Position numbers and translations under genes: made by a program
Shown here: in pieces, positions 18,666-30,900 of the stretch
How positions within the stretch are numbered: the stretch's first letter is position 1
How the letters are laid out: every line of letters begins with the position of its first letter
Source: Paracyclopina nana
Taxonomy: Eukaryota > Arthropoda > Copepoda > Cyclopoida > Cyclopettidae
DNA length: 64,000 bases
Reading direction: 5' to 3'
Assembly (NCBI GenBank): GCA_019096065.1
Contig: JAGUCH010000002.1
Coordinates: 5,282,501-5,346,500 of the forward strand
The notes under the pieces: generated by a model
Databases searched by the model: none
Told to the model about the DNA's origin: nothing
Seen by the model: the letters and a program-made list of their open reading frames with translations, nothing else

Positions 18666-20959
18666 TCAGTAGGCTATCCATTTTAGAGGCTCGAAATAAT
18701 TTACCAAGGGGTTAGGTCTGAACCTATAGGCGAGCATCATTCTCTTACGATAAGCGTCGAACTCATCATCACCCTCCTGGAGATCGTGCGATGGACCTAC
18801 ACCGAGGCCTTTCTTGTCACTGCTTTGCTGGCCCCTAATGATAAATCAATGATGAAATTCTCTTAGCACTTTGAAGCTCAAACCTACTGTCCAATAGGAT
18901 TGGTAATGCCTTGGCCCTCTGAGCCAAGACCCTTTCCCTCGGACCATCCCATGCGTTGCAACATTTTGAAGCCCAAATTGTCATTGGTCAACTTTTGATC
19001 GGCATAGTCGGACTCGTCAACAAAGGCTTCTCCTGACTTGATTGCTTGAAATTTGAACATAAATTTGGTGAGCTCTTCGGGTGGCAGAAAATCACCGATA
19101 TGATGCTTTCCTTGGGCAGCTTCAGTCAGTTCAACGGCTTTCTCTTTGGTTTTCTCCATTTCTAGCCGTCGAGCTTTGTGCTCCCAAGTGCCATCCTATG
19201 AATAAAATTCATCACAAAGGCCCAGAGCAGACTGCCATTTTATGATAACTACCTCAACATCCTCATCCGAGTCGTATTCAAACTGCTTTTTTCCTTGCAT
19301 TGCCATAATTTCTGCACGTTTTTGCTTCATTAGAAGTTCGTTGTAGACTTGTGTCATCTGAAAACAATGAAAAAACGATTTGATGTTGATCTCATAAGGC
19401 AATTATGGATTGTGATACATAGAAAATTCAGATCATTATAAGGCCAAAGTTGTCTTCATCCATGTCCCTAAAGAACATTCAAAGTGCAAGGATGATTTTC
19501 ATCATATCGTCTGAACTACAAAGTTACGAAGAAAAACTTTCACGAACCTTTAGCTGATCCTCACATTGCTTCCATTGAGACTCCTCAAGATCCGTTGTGC
19601 CAAAAACTCTAATAGCATATTGGAGCAGTTGCGGATTGCTTTTTTGCGAGTGGGATGAGAGGCTAGTACATTCAAGCATAGGCATAAGACTTGGTTGAGA
19701 CAACACAACTTTGTCACTTTCGTCTCCCCATCGACTTTTACGCTTGGATCCTCCTGGTTTATCGGCTTGAGCAGCATCCTCTTTTCGGCTAGTACTTTCT
19801 GCGATCACGCCCCTACGCAACGATTCCACACGCTTTCGATAGCTATGGTATAGCGACGATTCCGTGTCAAATAAGAACCTTTAGAAGAATTTGTAAAGCC
19901 TTATGTTTTAGATATATCAATTGTCTACTTACGCTAAGGCTTCCTCGCCGACATTTCGAGCCCTCGCAATTTCCTCCACATGATCCCCACTAACAGCAAC
20001 CATGGAGGCTAACTCGTTGATCATAGTGGGCAAATCTTCCTCTTGGGTTTCTGCTTTAACTTTATCTAGAGAATAAACTAGAAACCACGCGTGAGCCCTT
20101 CTAAGAAAATGTCAATGATCCACGATGGGGCGGAGGCAATCAATTTGGTCAGCAAATAGGCCCCTTTTTTACCTGCTGAAGCAATCGATGTAGAAGCTTC
20201 ACTAAAGTCTCCACAGGAGACAGGCTTAACATGTACAGGAGAGTCCTCTTGTTTTGTCTTACCACTGTAGCCTGTGAAATGAAAATGATGATGACAATAA
20301 AATGTCAATCAAATGACAAGACGCCTGCTTACCAACGAGCTTTTCTGATTTAACATCTGGAGAAGAGTGAGCTAACATCTTAGCAATACTTCGAGCGCGC
20401 TCTAGAGCAGCTTTGTATTCGATGCAAAGAGCTCCCTGGTCTTCCTCAACCTCAGTTTTAGGCTCAATCTTGGGGCCAGAATTGACCTCGATTTTTGGCA
20501 AGACCTCGGGTTCAGCACTATTTTTTTCGCACTTGATCTTTTTGAATTGTTCGAAAAAGCTTCCATCGTTGTTGAAGTTATTTGTAAAGGTTGGTTTGGA
20601 ATCTGATTGTCCCAATCCGACAGAGGAGGGTGTTGACAGCATTGACGAAGAATGATGAGCATGAGCATTGCTCTCTGGATTATTGCGCTTCCCCTTAAAC
20701 CCCCTGAAATGAAAGCAGTTTTAAAAGACTGCAATTTTAAATTTCATCATTACCATCTGTTTTTCAAAGGTTTTCCTATCATGGGACTAGATTTCGATAA
20801 TGCGTTTCCGCCTTTAGACTGTAAGTCGGACTTCTGACTGGTAGAAGCCTCATTTGCAGCTTTAAGTTTAGCCTCAATTTCAGCTTTTTTTCTCGCAATT
20901 ATGGCGGCTTGCTCAGACATCTGTGAGAAGCGATCGTGTCCTTGAGGCCTAGAAGACAT
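18666..20959 (-). CDS. Sugp1: SURP and G-patch domain protein 1 (splicing factor), 573 aa
   Basis: Eight minus-strand exons: 20959-20754, 20703-20333, 20271-20173, 20065-19933, 19878-19548, 19357-19253, 19195-18888 and 18834-18666; all join in frame. The N-terminus has an [11 protein letters not shown] helix and an N-D-G-S-F-F-E-Q-F motif, as in SUGP1. One SURP domain spans exons 4-5. A K-R-K-S-R-W-G-type signal follows, then a coiled segment ending in [18 protein letters not shown] leads into a G-patch ([11 protein letters not shown]). The end is Y-R-F-R-P-N-P-L plus a short tail. Vertebrate SUGP1 has two SURP modules; only one is visible here. The family acts in branch-site recognition with SF3B1 and activates DHX15 through the G-patch. 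Confidence 0.93.
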
Positions 20960-21630
20960 TTTGAGTCGATAGTAAAGGTTTCAGTCTTCATCGAGGATCC
21001 TCGCCATCTCTTTTCACGAAGCACTTGACTCTCAGTCTATTGCACTTCAGTATTATTAATTCGCTTCCCTCATCCGCTCATTGCTAAGCTCAGGCCGCTG
21101 AGCTCCCTGGAGTCCCTGCTCGCATCTTATCAGCTTCGAAAAAAGCTCGATCGTAATTAAATGTAGCTTCGAGGTTGATATTAGCCTTCAAAGTTTCAAA
21201 ATACTAAGAAAGGAAGAAAATGGCATGCATCAATGTAACTTTCCATTCATAGAAAAGTACAGATTTTGAGAGTTCACCATAAATCAGCCTCTCAGGAGCT
21301 ATACAGCTCTTTTGTTGAAGTACCAAAAATGTGGCATCGTGCCCGATAGTCCTCATGCACTGATGAGTTCCCGAGTTTTTCGTGTTCTTATTTTTTGAAG
21401 TGCTGGCGCCAGGCACTACAGGCAGTCGCAGAAATTCGAACAAAACTCCAAAAAATAAATAAAAGCTAGAATAGATTAATGTGTGTGAACTGTAAATGCT
21501 TCTGATGAGCCAAAAATAGGTTTCGTCAATCGTCTCTTTTGGCGTTTCTGAGCAAGCCACATATTCGACTATCTGGAAGCAACGCCAAAGAGTGAAGACA
21601 ACAATAACAGAAAAATACCAAGTTGCAAGA
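20960..21630. other. Divergent promoter region, SUGP1 and LRR gene
   Basis: 671 bp between two divergently transcribed genes. A minus-strand ORF (21204-21689) with two hydrophobic stretches covers much of it, but it overlaps the LRR coding exon in antisense and has no splice or family support, so it is not called. Confidence 0.45.
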
Positions 21631-23174
21631 ATGACATTTCTCGTGCGGAAAGATTTGGTTGCTTCTGAACCAGTCCAGCAACTGACCAAGTTTGCTCATC
21701 TTCAGGTGCTTAAGCTGGTTGTAAAAGCTGCAAAAACTCAAGAAAGCTCAGAAGTGATTGGTAAGCGACTACAAGAGCTTCCGAGGCATTTGGTTGAGCA
21801 TCTATTTCAATCGGCATTTTTCAATGGTCACTCCAATGTTGCCATTTTCAAGAAAAAATCGTATGCTTGTGAAGTGAACGTTTATCCTCCCTCTTTGCTG
21901 GCTGATTTGAGGCAGATGTCAGGCCTGTCATTTTTTCGGCTGTGGTCCATGTTCTTTGATGAGAGTCATACAAAGAAAATCGGCTTTGAGATAAATGACA
22001 TAAAGTTTGGAGAAAACTTGCTCTGCTTCAAGCCCATTTACAAATCAGTTCTGGAAGATTTAGTTCTGACGTACAATTGGATACTGAGGAACGATTTCAT
22101 TCGCTTGCTGAACAGCCTGAGACACTTGAAAAGACTGACTGTGTACGTTAAGTGTAAGAATGCTGATATCGTCCTGCAAGATCTGATTGCAGTCTCCACT
22201 AAACTGAAGTCATTCAATCTGGCTGCGAAAGATACTTACGTGTCTAAGTTGAGTATGTCTAAAAATGCAGCGGCCAATTTTTTTCGTAGCCAATCAGAGC
22301 TAGAAGAGCTGAATATGCTCAATTGGAATGTCAATGGCGATGAACGACATGAAATATTCGAACTACTTGGTGGTCTTCAAAAATTGAAAAAGCTGCATTT
22401 CACCTTCTCTGCTATCACAGACTTTAAGTTGGTCTCGTCCCTTATTTCCCTAGAGGAAATCATGCTTGTCCCAGTAAGATTTCAACCTTGTTACTGTATG
22501 ATAAAGTTGTAACCAATTATTTACCGTAGGAAATACCTCAACTTTTCCAAACCTTCTTTGACGAAGACGTGCTGGACATTGCATTGGCTAAGAAAGACAT
22601 CAAGATTAGGCTGTCAGGCTTGATCCTCACACAAAGGAAGCTGAACGTGTTGAGCCAAAACAGTTGTTTCGTCGAACAACTCAGAGAACTCGATTGCACA
22701 ATTGAGAAAGACACTTACGAAAGGTTCACTCTGAGCAGGAGTAACTTTAATTTCCACAATTTGGAAAAGTTGAGCATCATCATTCCTGAGTTTGACCACT
22801 CGGTGGTGGCCAAATTACCCAACTTGAGAGAGTTCTCGGGCATCTTCACTTCTTCAGCAACCACATACGACCACCAACAGCTCAGTCAGTTATTGATCTC
22901 GTGCCCAAAACTGGAGAAATTCACCGTGAAAGCGCCGATGATCACGGCATTCTACATTTTCCCACCCATAGAAGACCATACAATAATTCCTAATCTTAAG
23001 TCCCTATGCCTCAGTGAGCTAAGGTCTGATTTTTGTGAGAGAGCAATGACTGATTCAATTCTTGAAAAGGTAGTCGGTGCTTGTCCCAATCTTAGAGAAA
23101 TTTGGCTTCCAAATGTAATGATCACAAAGCACCAAAAGGAATCGTTTGCCAAAAAATCCTTCATGGCGTTCTGA
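21631..23174 (+). CDS. Leucine-rich-repeat protein, F-box-like, 495 aa
   Basis: Exons 21631-22473 and 22530-23174 (56-bp intron, phase 0). The ATG at 21631 is the first in frame. After about 40 residues there is an L-P-R-H-L-V-E-H-L segment that resembles a weak F-box. Irregular leucine-rich repeats of 24-30 residues (L-x-x-L-x-L and L-K-x-L/F-x-L patterns) run to the C-terminus. No signal peptide or membrane segment. Such F-box/LRR proteins usually select substrates for SCF ubiquitin ligases, but the F-box here is too weak to claim that. The 3' end meets the convergent TMED gene: their stops are 112 bp apart. Confidence 0.75.
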
Positions 23175-23187
23175 AATGCATGCATTA

Positions 23188-23193
23188 TTTATT
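23188..23193 (-). terminator. Polyadenylation signal of the TMED gene
   Basis: AATAAA on the minus strand, about 95 bp past the TMED stop and only 14 bp beyond the stop of the convergent LRR gene, so the two transcripts probably overlap at their 3' ends. Confidence 0.55.
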
Positions 23194-23286
23194 CCAATGT
23201 AATTAAGATACATTCAGTTGTGTGATTATATATAATGAAAATAACAAAAACACACAGCCTAAGATTGAAAATTAACAAAGAGCTGC

Positions 23287-24827
23287 TCAGATCCGTGCTT
23301 TGGATTTGTTCATTGAAGATCCTTGCCTAGGATCAGCAAAGAGTTTTTTCACAAAGTAAACTTGAACAATTCCCGACATAATGACCACCAGCACTTGCGC
23401 CAGTGACCACGACGACACATAAGTCATGTTGGAAATAAGAAGATTGTAGTCCCTTGATTCGAGGCCCCTAGAAAGTTGTTGGAATTGTCTCATGACCTGG
23501 ACACGACGGTCAACGCCTTGCAGTACTGACGTAAAGTTACCAACGCTCATATCAAGCTCCTGCAATAAGCACACAGCTAAAAGAAAGATACTTTTGAGAG
23601 CAAAATTATTCCATTTACCTGAAGGTCCTCAGCGAACTTTTCCCATTCATCGTATCTGAATGTGGTCAAATATAAATTAACCAGTTTTGCACTGAACTTG
23701 GAAAACTGATTGTCAAGGCAGACGGACCAATAACCGGCTGCAGCGCTAGCCTCTTCGAATTCTGCACTCGCTTGCCATTTGTAGGGCAAGGCTATGGTTC
23801 CGTCCGGCTTTTTGACAGCTACACCGATCTTGCTATCGCCACCCTTTAAAACTTGGGCAGAGACATACAATGTTGCCCCCTCGTGAACATATTGCCAGTA
23901 GCAGTCTTCTTTGGCAGCATCTACGTGGACTTTATATTCCATAGCAACGCCTGGAACTTCGTCCATCCAGCTGCCGCCATACTCATCTCCCCTTTCTCCA
24001 GGGGGAGGAGGAGGGGGAGCATTCAGGATCCCCTTGGGGGCATGAGGCTGGAATTGTTGCTGCTGCTGAAACTGTGGCGGCTGGAATTGGCCTTGAGGCA
24101 CACCCGGAGGATGTCTCATTTGCTGTTGGTGCGGTTGCTGCTGACCTCTCTGAGGAGGCATTCCTTGCTGATATTGCTGTGGATTGACTCCTGGAGGAAG
24201 CCTCTGTTGTTGCCCCATTTGCATTTGCGGATGTTGTCCTTGGAACTGAGGCTGTCCTTGGAACTGAGGCTGTCCTTGGAACTGAGGCTGTCCTTGGAAC
24301 TGAGGCTGTCCTTGAAACTGAGGCTGCCCACCCTGATTAGGAGGTGGAGGGCCCCCTTGAAATTGCTGCTGTCCACCTTGATTAGGAGGCGGAGGACCTC
24401 CTTGAAACTGAGGCTGTCCACCTTGAGGAGGACCTCCTTGAAACTGTTGTTGGCCTCCCTGTTGAGGACCTCCTTGAAACTGAGGTTGTCCACCTTGTGG
24501 AGGACCTCCTTGAAACTGCTGCTGGCCTCCTTGTTGAGAACCTCCTTGAAACTGAGGCTGTCCACCTTGCGGAGGGCCTCCTTGAAACTGTTGCTGTCCG
24601 CCTTGATTAGGAGGCGGAGGACCTCCCTGAAACTGAGGCTGACTTCCCTGGTTTGGTGGAGGTCCTCCCTGAAATTGAGGCTGACCCCCCTGGTTAGGCG
24701 GAGGTCCTCCCTGAAATTGAGGCTGACCACCTTGAGGCTGTCCTCCTTGATTAGGAGGCGGCTGGAATTGTCCTTGCTGAGAGGCCGCTAAGCCTACCAG
24801 CAGCGGAAACAACAGCAATGGCTTCAT
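23287..24827 (-). CDS. p24/TMED family cargo receptor with long Gln/Gly/Pro-rich lumenal region, 493 aa
   Basis: Exons 24827-23619 and 23559-23287 (phase 0). The start at 24827 gives a clear signal peptide (M-K-P-L-L-L-F-P-L-L-V-G-L-A-A-S); an upstream in-frame ATG at 24965 would spoil it. Residues about 17-275 are Gln, Gly and Pro, in repeats of the type Q-P-Q-F-Q-G-G-P-P. Residues about 285-375 form a GOLD domain with its two cysteines (E-D-C-Y-W and S-V-C-L-D). A coiled stretch, one transmembrane helix and a short tail with F-V-K-K-L-F follow. p24 proteins cycle between ER and Golgi in COPI/COPII vesicles; ordinary members are about 200 aa. The repeat region would face the lumen. It may be TMED6-like, but the subfamily is not certain. 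Confidence 0.88.
24055..24785 (-). repeat. Imperfect tandem repeat coding for Q-P-Q-F-Q-G-G units
   Basis: Degenerate direct repeats of 27-45 bp plus a run of near-identical 18-bp units (Q-F-Q-G-Q-P, about 24234-24325) lie within TMED exon 1. All preserve the reading frame. Confidence 0.85.
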
Positions 24828-25803
24828 TTTGAAGTAAAATGCTGAGTGAATCAAAATATGGCAAGACACGTCACTGCCACCATACCAGATGCCAGAGATC
24901 TTGCGCTTCAACAGGTATAGGGATTCTATGGTTGGTGGCAAGCGCGGGTGAAATGTACGCACCATTAAAAGGTTGAGTTGAAAAAATCAGCCAAGAGACC
25001 ATCCAGCCAACACACTTTACAGCCACTAAGAGATATTTCAATGGGTGTAACTTTTTCCTATCATCGATGAATACTTGATTGCTTGGTGTGAGCTTTGTTT
25101 TAAGCTCAGTTGCGGCGCTAGGGGGCGCTGCTAAAATTCGAACACCAAATATTGGCGTATGAAGCGGGTTCTGAGAAGTTTCCACTTTTTCTTGATTCTT
25201 TCATAAATAGTCATAGTATTAAAAGGTTAAATTACAATCTTTCCAACACCATTGAAGTAGATCAGACCCGAAAAAAGCAAAAAATCCAAAATATGGTCTC
25301 AAATTGCCATAAAAAAGGTTGTCATTCTCACTCACAAAAATGCAGACAAACGAATATTCAGTCATTACAGATATCTTTAAGGAGTTATTTCTTATCCCTT
25401 TTCGCTATTTATTGAGTGATGCAATACTTTCAGGAATTCACTGCAGAAAAAGTTCAAAATTGCAATTTAGGTTTAGTTTAGATCATTACGTAATCAAATG
25501 ACTGTATAAGCGCCAAGCATCTAACGCCATCTGTGGCGGCTTCGAAAACTAAATCGGCGCAGTGCAAGCAATGAAGTATTCGCCCACCCTGACCGCATAC
25601 ATTTTTGGAAACCTCTTTAACTAGCTAGTTGCTTAGCTCGAACTCGACTCGGTAACTCGAAAGTAGAGCGCTCGAAAGCACAACTTGGCTCGGATTCGAC
25701 AATAAAAGGTTTTTGAAAAAATGTTATGAACATGTTTTTTGGTATAAATGCAGTTACAGAATATGGCTTATGGACTTATCTCTCCTTACAGAAATGACCA
25801 CTT
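24828..25803. other. Intergenic, upstream of TMED
   Basis: Contains the TMED promoter and the 3' flank of the next minus-strand gene. No coding or repeat structure recognised; short ORFs at 25152-25501 look random. Confidence 0.5.
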
Positions 25804-27357
25804 TTATTGAATAGACGAAGATGCCATTTGCAACTGATGTGTGACAATAATACTTTCATTTGCCTCATTTTCAGACATAACCCACTTGATTTTGTCCATT
25901 ATCCTTTCCCAAGTTGATTTTTCAGGCAAATTTAGGACACTAACAAGGGCTGCCTGCCTATTTATCAAATTCTGTAACTCACTCTTGTGCAACTTCTCAA
26001 TTTTGCTCTTCTCAGACTCCAACGCTTCATTAAACTCTCGTCTGATTGCGTCATCTCGCGTACCTTGCTCACATAGCCACTGCTCCTTCAGTCTTTTCTC
26101 ATGGGCCTCTAACTTTTTTGTTACCTCCTGATCACTTGCCAGAGCAGACAACAGCTGAGTTTTCAGTCCCACGAGTTCTGATATGGCAGTTTTTTCAGTT
26201 GTCATCGTTTCTATTTGTTCTTGGGCAGATTTTGCCTTACTCTTCCATTTATCCCTGAATCGTTTCAACTTGTCAACTTTCTCTTGCAGCTTTTTTGCTT
26301 TGCAATCACTATCGGCATTGGTGGAGCAAGAATCCTCGTACTTTTTCATCAAATTAGTCATGTCAAGTTTCTTAAGCTCTTCTTCTACGTAATCGTCGTC
26401 ACCGCTTCCAGACGCTAAGATAATTTTTGCGATGAGTAAGTTGCGAATTTTTCTAACATCTCTGTACGCAGAGCTCATTTCAGCATTGGATCTTTCTAGT
26501 TCATCGACTTTGTCTTCCAAATGCGCGATTTTCCTCTCGTAGTTGTGCAAGCTTTTCGCTTGATCTTTAAGCAAAATATTGACCGTTTCTTTCTCTTTGA
26601 TTTGAATTGCCTGTGAATTAGCAATCAACTTTTGCTCATTCATTTCTTTTTGGATCTTATCATTCAGGATTTTTTCCCCAGCGAGCTCTTTTTCAAGGAC
26701 TTTGATTCTCTCTCTTAATTCTACAATACTTTCAGGGGAATCCACTTTTTCTGCTTTTTCTGATGACAACGAGGTAGGAACAGGCTTCTCAATGAAATAT
26801 TCTTTGGTAGAGGTACTTGGCAAATCTAAATCAGCGGCATCAAAATCTGGAATATTATCGTCCGAGTCATCGTTGATGGCGGTTGAAGCAGCCATTAAGG
26901 CAAGATTTGGTCTATCTGGAGCAGTTTGTGGTGGACAACTAGGTTCTTGAGCAATATCCTCAAAATCTGGTATTTCGTCACACTCGTCGCCACTGCTACT
27001 GGAACTGGTATCCTTCTGACATTGGATCAATTTTGGCGGAGGCTTTTTATGCCTGACAACTGTTGCTGCTGGCTTTTTCTTCTGAACTCTACTTCTGGAT
27101 GAAGCAGAAGTAGATGCCAACTTTCGCCTCGGCTTACTTGCATGCTCATACCTAGGCTTTTGAGAGACGACAATGTTCACGTTGAGATTGTCAAAAGTTT
27201 TAAAATATTCCTTCTTTTTGGTTTTCGAGTCATCTCGCGGCTTTTTCGCAATCGGTTCATCAGCCAAAACTTCGAGATTCTTCAATCCCATCAAGCTTCT
27301 CCAATGTGGCCGAGGCCCGAGTACATCTCTGGTATCACCAGAGTAAGAGTGCCACAT
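25804..27357 (-). CDS. Unrecognised coiled-coil protein, 517 aa, single exon
   Basis: The N-terminal 130 residues are basic (several K-K-K and R-R-K clusters, likely nuclear signals). Two acidic patches each contain an I-P-D-F-E/D motif (about residues 130 and 170). From about residue 210 to 480 the sequence is heptad-rich, Lys/Glu-rich and predicted coiled coil. There is no signal peptide or membrane segment. The stop codon TAA is part of an AATAAA hexamer (25808-25803), so the polyadenylation signal overlaps the stop and the 3' UTR would be very short. I do not recognise a family. A nuclear or centrosomal structural role is only a guess from composition. Confidence 0.7.
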   Translation of the reverse strand: MWHSYSGDTRDVLGPRPHWRSLMGLKNLEVLADEPIAKKPRDDSKTKKKEYFKTFDNLNVNIVVSQKPRYEHASKPRRKLASTSASSRSRVQKKKPAATVVRHKKPPPKLIQCQKDTSSSSSGDECDEIPDFEDIAQEPSCPPQTAPDRPNLALMAASTAINDDSDDNIPDFDAADLDLPSTSTKEYFIEKPVPTSLSSEKAEKVDSPESIVELRERIKVLEKELAGEKILNDKIQKEMNEQKLIANSQAIQIKEKETVNILLKDQAKSLHNYERKIAHLEDKVDELERSNAEMSSAYRDVRKIRNLLIAKIILASGSGDDDYVEEELKKLDMTNLMKKYEDSCSTNADSDCKAKKLQEKVDKLKRFRDKWKSKAKSAQEQIETMTTEKTAISELVGLKTQLLSALASDQEVTKKLEAHEKRLKEQWLCEQGTRDDAIRREFNEALESEKSKIEKLHKSELQNLINRQAALVSVLNLPEKSTWERIMDKIKWVMSENEANESIIVTHQLQMASSSIQ

Positions 27358-27981
27358 TACTAATTTTTTCCAATGCTAGCAAATTTTTTTTATCAGTTTT
27401 CAAGATTTTCACTAAACACCTTACAAGTTACAAAACTTACAATTACAAACAGCTGATTATGCCTGGCCTGACGCCATGAATCTTCAAGGAAGTTAGTAAT
27501 ATGTGCACTCCATCGCTACTTATATTTCGATCTATGATACACAACAGCACAAAATCTTGCTTAAACATTGCTCATTTAATTCACAGATGTTTTATGGCAA
27601 ATTTGACTATGTAAAGATAAAAAGATTAATGTATAATATATTTCACTCAAAATGCTGGCCGCTTCTTTGTTGTCATTTGTGATTGAGAGTTTGAGAGCCG
27701 TAGCTGGTTTATTGAGGCTTAAACAAGCAACACCAACGGTAGAAAGTAGGTGATTCTTTTTAGCATAATTAATTGTTGAAATTGATTCGCTCATTTCAAA
27801 TTATTTTGAGCTTATTTAAGTATATTTTTTATTATATCATTTATATCATTTCCAAATTTAGAGATAAATTGAGTTAGTCCGATGCACTAATATCTCGTTC
27901 GATCTGGCAGCTTTACATTTTTTGCCGCAAAACAAAAACTGCGGCTTGTTTTTGTAGTCTACTTCACTGCCAGTCCCAAAT
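27358..27981. other. Divergent intergenic region upstream of ATAD2
   Basis: AT-rich. Short ORF 27576-27794 (minus) is not supported. No clear promoter element recognised. Confidence 0.45.
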
Positions 27982-30900
27982 ATGAAGAGGAAACGTTCTC
28001 CCTCGCCATCAACGAGGAGAACCTCGAGGTCTCCTCACTCACCTAGGGCTACCAGAGCCTCAAATCGATCTCCTCCACGTGGGGCAACGACGCCCAGCCC
28101 CGAAGGAAAAGAAGAAGACACATCTCTCAACAGCATTCGTCGATCCTCTCGAACTCGCAAGTTAAGCTTCCCTTACTACAACTCTGAGTTCCTTACGCAA
28201 GATGACGTCATTCGCAACCGGGATCTCAAGCTCAAGTCCGAAGAGCTACTCAAAAACGGCCACTCGAGGTCGACAACGCCTGAGATCGGAATGGAGTCGC
28301 CGTTCTTCACCAACAGTCACGTTCGTTTTTCACCCTCAGCAAAACCAGGATCACCAGCCAGGTGGCCTCGGCATGGCCAGCGAGCGGCGGCTAGTATTGC
28401 GAGAATGAGGCTGCAAAATGTTCCTTCTGAGGACGAACAGTCCGAGTTCAATCGCAGGTATTCTCGCGACCTTAGAAGCCGACGTCGTGAGCGAAATGGT
28501 AAGTGGGAATTTGCAATTATGTCTTGTGATTTATATAAAATTCTAATTGCCTTAATACAGCAACTGCTGATGGCGATGACACCTCAGAAATCATTACAAA
28601 CATTACCAAGAAATCGTCCAGACGTGAACTATCAGGTGACGAGATGGCACCTGTCAGTCGAAAATCACGCGGGAAAGGCCAACATGATCCTCATGAGGAT
28701 GCTGAAGATGAAAGATCAGAATATGACGATGAGCACGACGACGTCAAGCCGAAACAGAGTAATGGTGGAAAACAGCCCATCCGCAGGGTGACTCGGAATC
28801 GGCACTCCGATCAAGTTGTTGCTGATGATCCAGAGGACGACGAAGACATTCCTCTTGGAAGAAAAGTGTTGCCGAAAAAAGACGCAATCACAAACAATGA
28901 TGACGTTTCGGTTGCCTCATCAGAGGAAATGATTGACAATGCGTCTAATAGAAGAAGCCGAGCTTCCTCGCGGATATCCAAATCCATGAAAGATCCTAGT
29001 TCTACAGAGGAAGACGATGAGAATTTAAAGTCTGGTAAGAATATTATTTCGTTAACTTTGCAATTATTTTTTCTGCCAATTGACTATGGGATAAATTTTC
29101 GTGAAATTGCTTGACTAAATTTTTAATGGGTTGTGCAGATCGACCAAAACGAAGCAGAGTGCCTGTGGAGAGGTATGGTTATGAAGCTCCAACCAGGCAG
29201 TCTTCGAGCGGACGGATTCGCCGCGGCGAAGTTAGGAATTTAGACCAATATTCATCGGACGACGATTTTGTTGGGGACCAAAGTAACTCTTCCAGAAGGC
29301 GTAAACAGTATGACATGCGGCCAAAAAAGAGGTGCTCTGCTCGCACATCCGAGCGACGGAAGTCTCATCGACCTCGGGATACCAGCTCCAGTTCCAGCAG
29401 TGAGAGCGTTGACGAGCAGAAATTCATCAAGCGCAAGAATAAGCGCATGATGATTGAAAGATCCAAATTGAGGCCCATGAATATGTCCAGGGCGGATGCC
29501 GCCAAGGCTATTTTCAGGTATGCTTTATTTCTTATTTTAAAAGCTATACTCTGGCTCACTTTATGCAATCTTAGGGAAAGAAACAGCGTAGGTGCCAGCA
29601 TGGCAGACATTCAGCCCATGGAGATGGACTCCAACATCACCTTTGAATGCGTCGGAGGAGTGGATGATCATATTAACAGCCTGAGAGAAATGATTGTCTT
29701 CCCCTTGCTATATCCTGAAGTGTTCTCAAAGTTCTCCATCACACCACCGAGAGGTGTGCTCTTCTATGGGCCCCCGGGTACCGGGAAAACTATGATTGCC
29801 AGAGCTCTGGCCAACGAGTGCTCAAGGGATGGAAGAAAAGTAGCTTTCTTCATGCGCAAAGGGGCTGATTGTCTGAGCAAATGGATCGGAGAATCTGAAA
29901 GGCAATTGCGACTGCTGTTTGACCAAGCTTTCCTAATGAGGCCCTCCATCATCTTTTTCGACGAAATCGATGGTCTTGCTCCAGTGAGGTCAAGTCGGAA
30001 TGATCAAATCCACTCCTCTATTGTGTCTACTCTCTTGGCGCTTATGGACGGGCTCGATAATAGAGGAGAAATCATTGTCATCGGAGCCACAAACAGAATT
30101 GAAAATATTGACCCAGCCCTTCGAAGACCAGGTCGATTTGACAGAGAGCTTAGATTCGGCCTCCCCACCAGAGACTCAAGACGGGCCATTCTTGGCCTTC
30201 ACATGAACTCATGGACTCCACCAGTGGAGCGCGCAATGCTGGATAACTTGGCTGACAAAACTATTGGCTATAGCGGTGCAGATCTCAAAGGTCTTTGTGC
30301 TGAGGCAGCCCTTAATGCCCTGAGGCGTCGTTATCCTCAAGTCTACCAGACTAGCTTCAGGCTGGCATTGGACTACGACAAGATCAGAATTAGCGAAGTG
30401 GACTTTGAAAGGGCAATGGAAAAACTCGTGCCGTCCACTCACCGAATTCAGGATCAGCTCCAGAGTCCCCTTGTGCCAAGACTGCGACCCCTCCTTGCAT
30501 CAACAGTGTCTAGCATTTGTGCCAAGCTAGATGAGGTAAGTCGCAACAAGGAATTCAGCTATAGACCTCGCATACTCATTCGGGGGCGACCTGGTCAATG
30601 TGTATCTACATACATTGGACCTGCGGTATTGCACCACTTAGAAAAGTTGCCTTGCCATAAACTTGATATATCAGCGCTTTTCTCAAACTCTGCGAGATCT
30701 CCTGAAGAAGCCATGTTTCAAATTATTCACGAAGCGAAAAGGACAGTGCCTTCTGTGGTTTACATTCCCCACTTGCTCAAGTTACTCAGAAGAGTGTTGA
30801 CAGATACGCAAAGAGAGGCATTTTTTGCAATGATGTCAGACATACAGCCTACTGCTCCTTTAATTGTCATTGCCTTCACTGAAGAACTGGCTGAGGAGGA

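Noticed and set aside
21204-21689. 161-codon minus-strand ORF with hydrophobic stretches
   Set aside because: Its start lies antisense to the well-supported LRR coding exon; no splice or family support. A real exon in 21204-21560 cannot be fully excluded.
23853-24791. 312-codon plus-strand ORF rich in Leu and Arg
   Set aside because: Exact antisense shadow of the Q/G/P-rich repeat in TMED.
24828-24965. Upstream in-frame start for TMED
   Set aside because: Starting there would bury the signal peptide behind 46 residues; the downstream ATG gives a classic secretory start.
27576-27794. 72-codon minus-strand ORF upstream of ATAD2
   Set aside because: Ends in AT-rich sequence and shows no recognisable domain.
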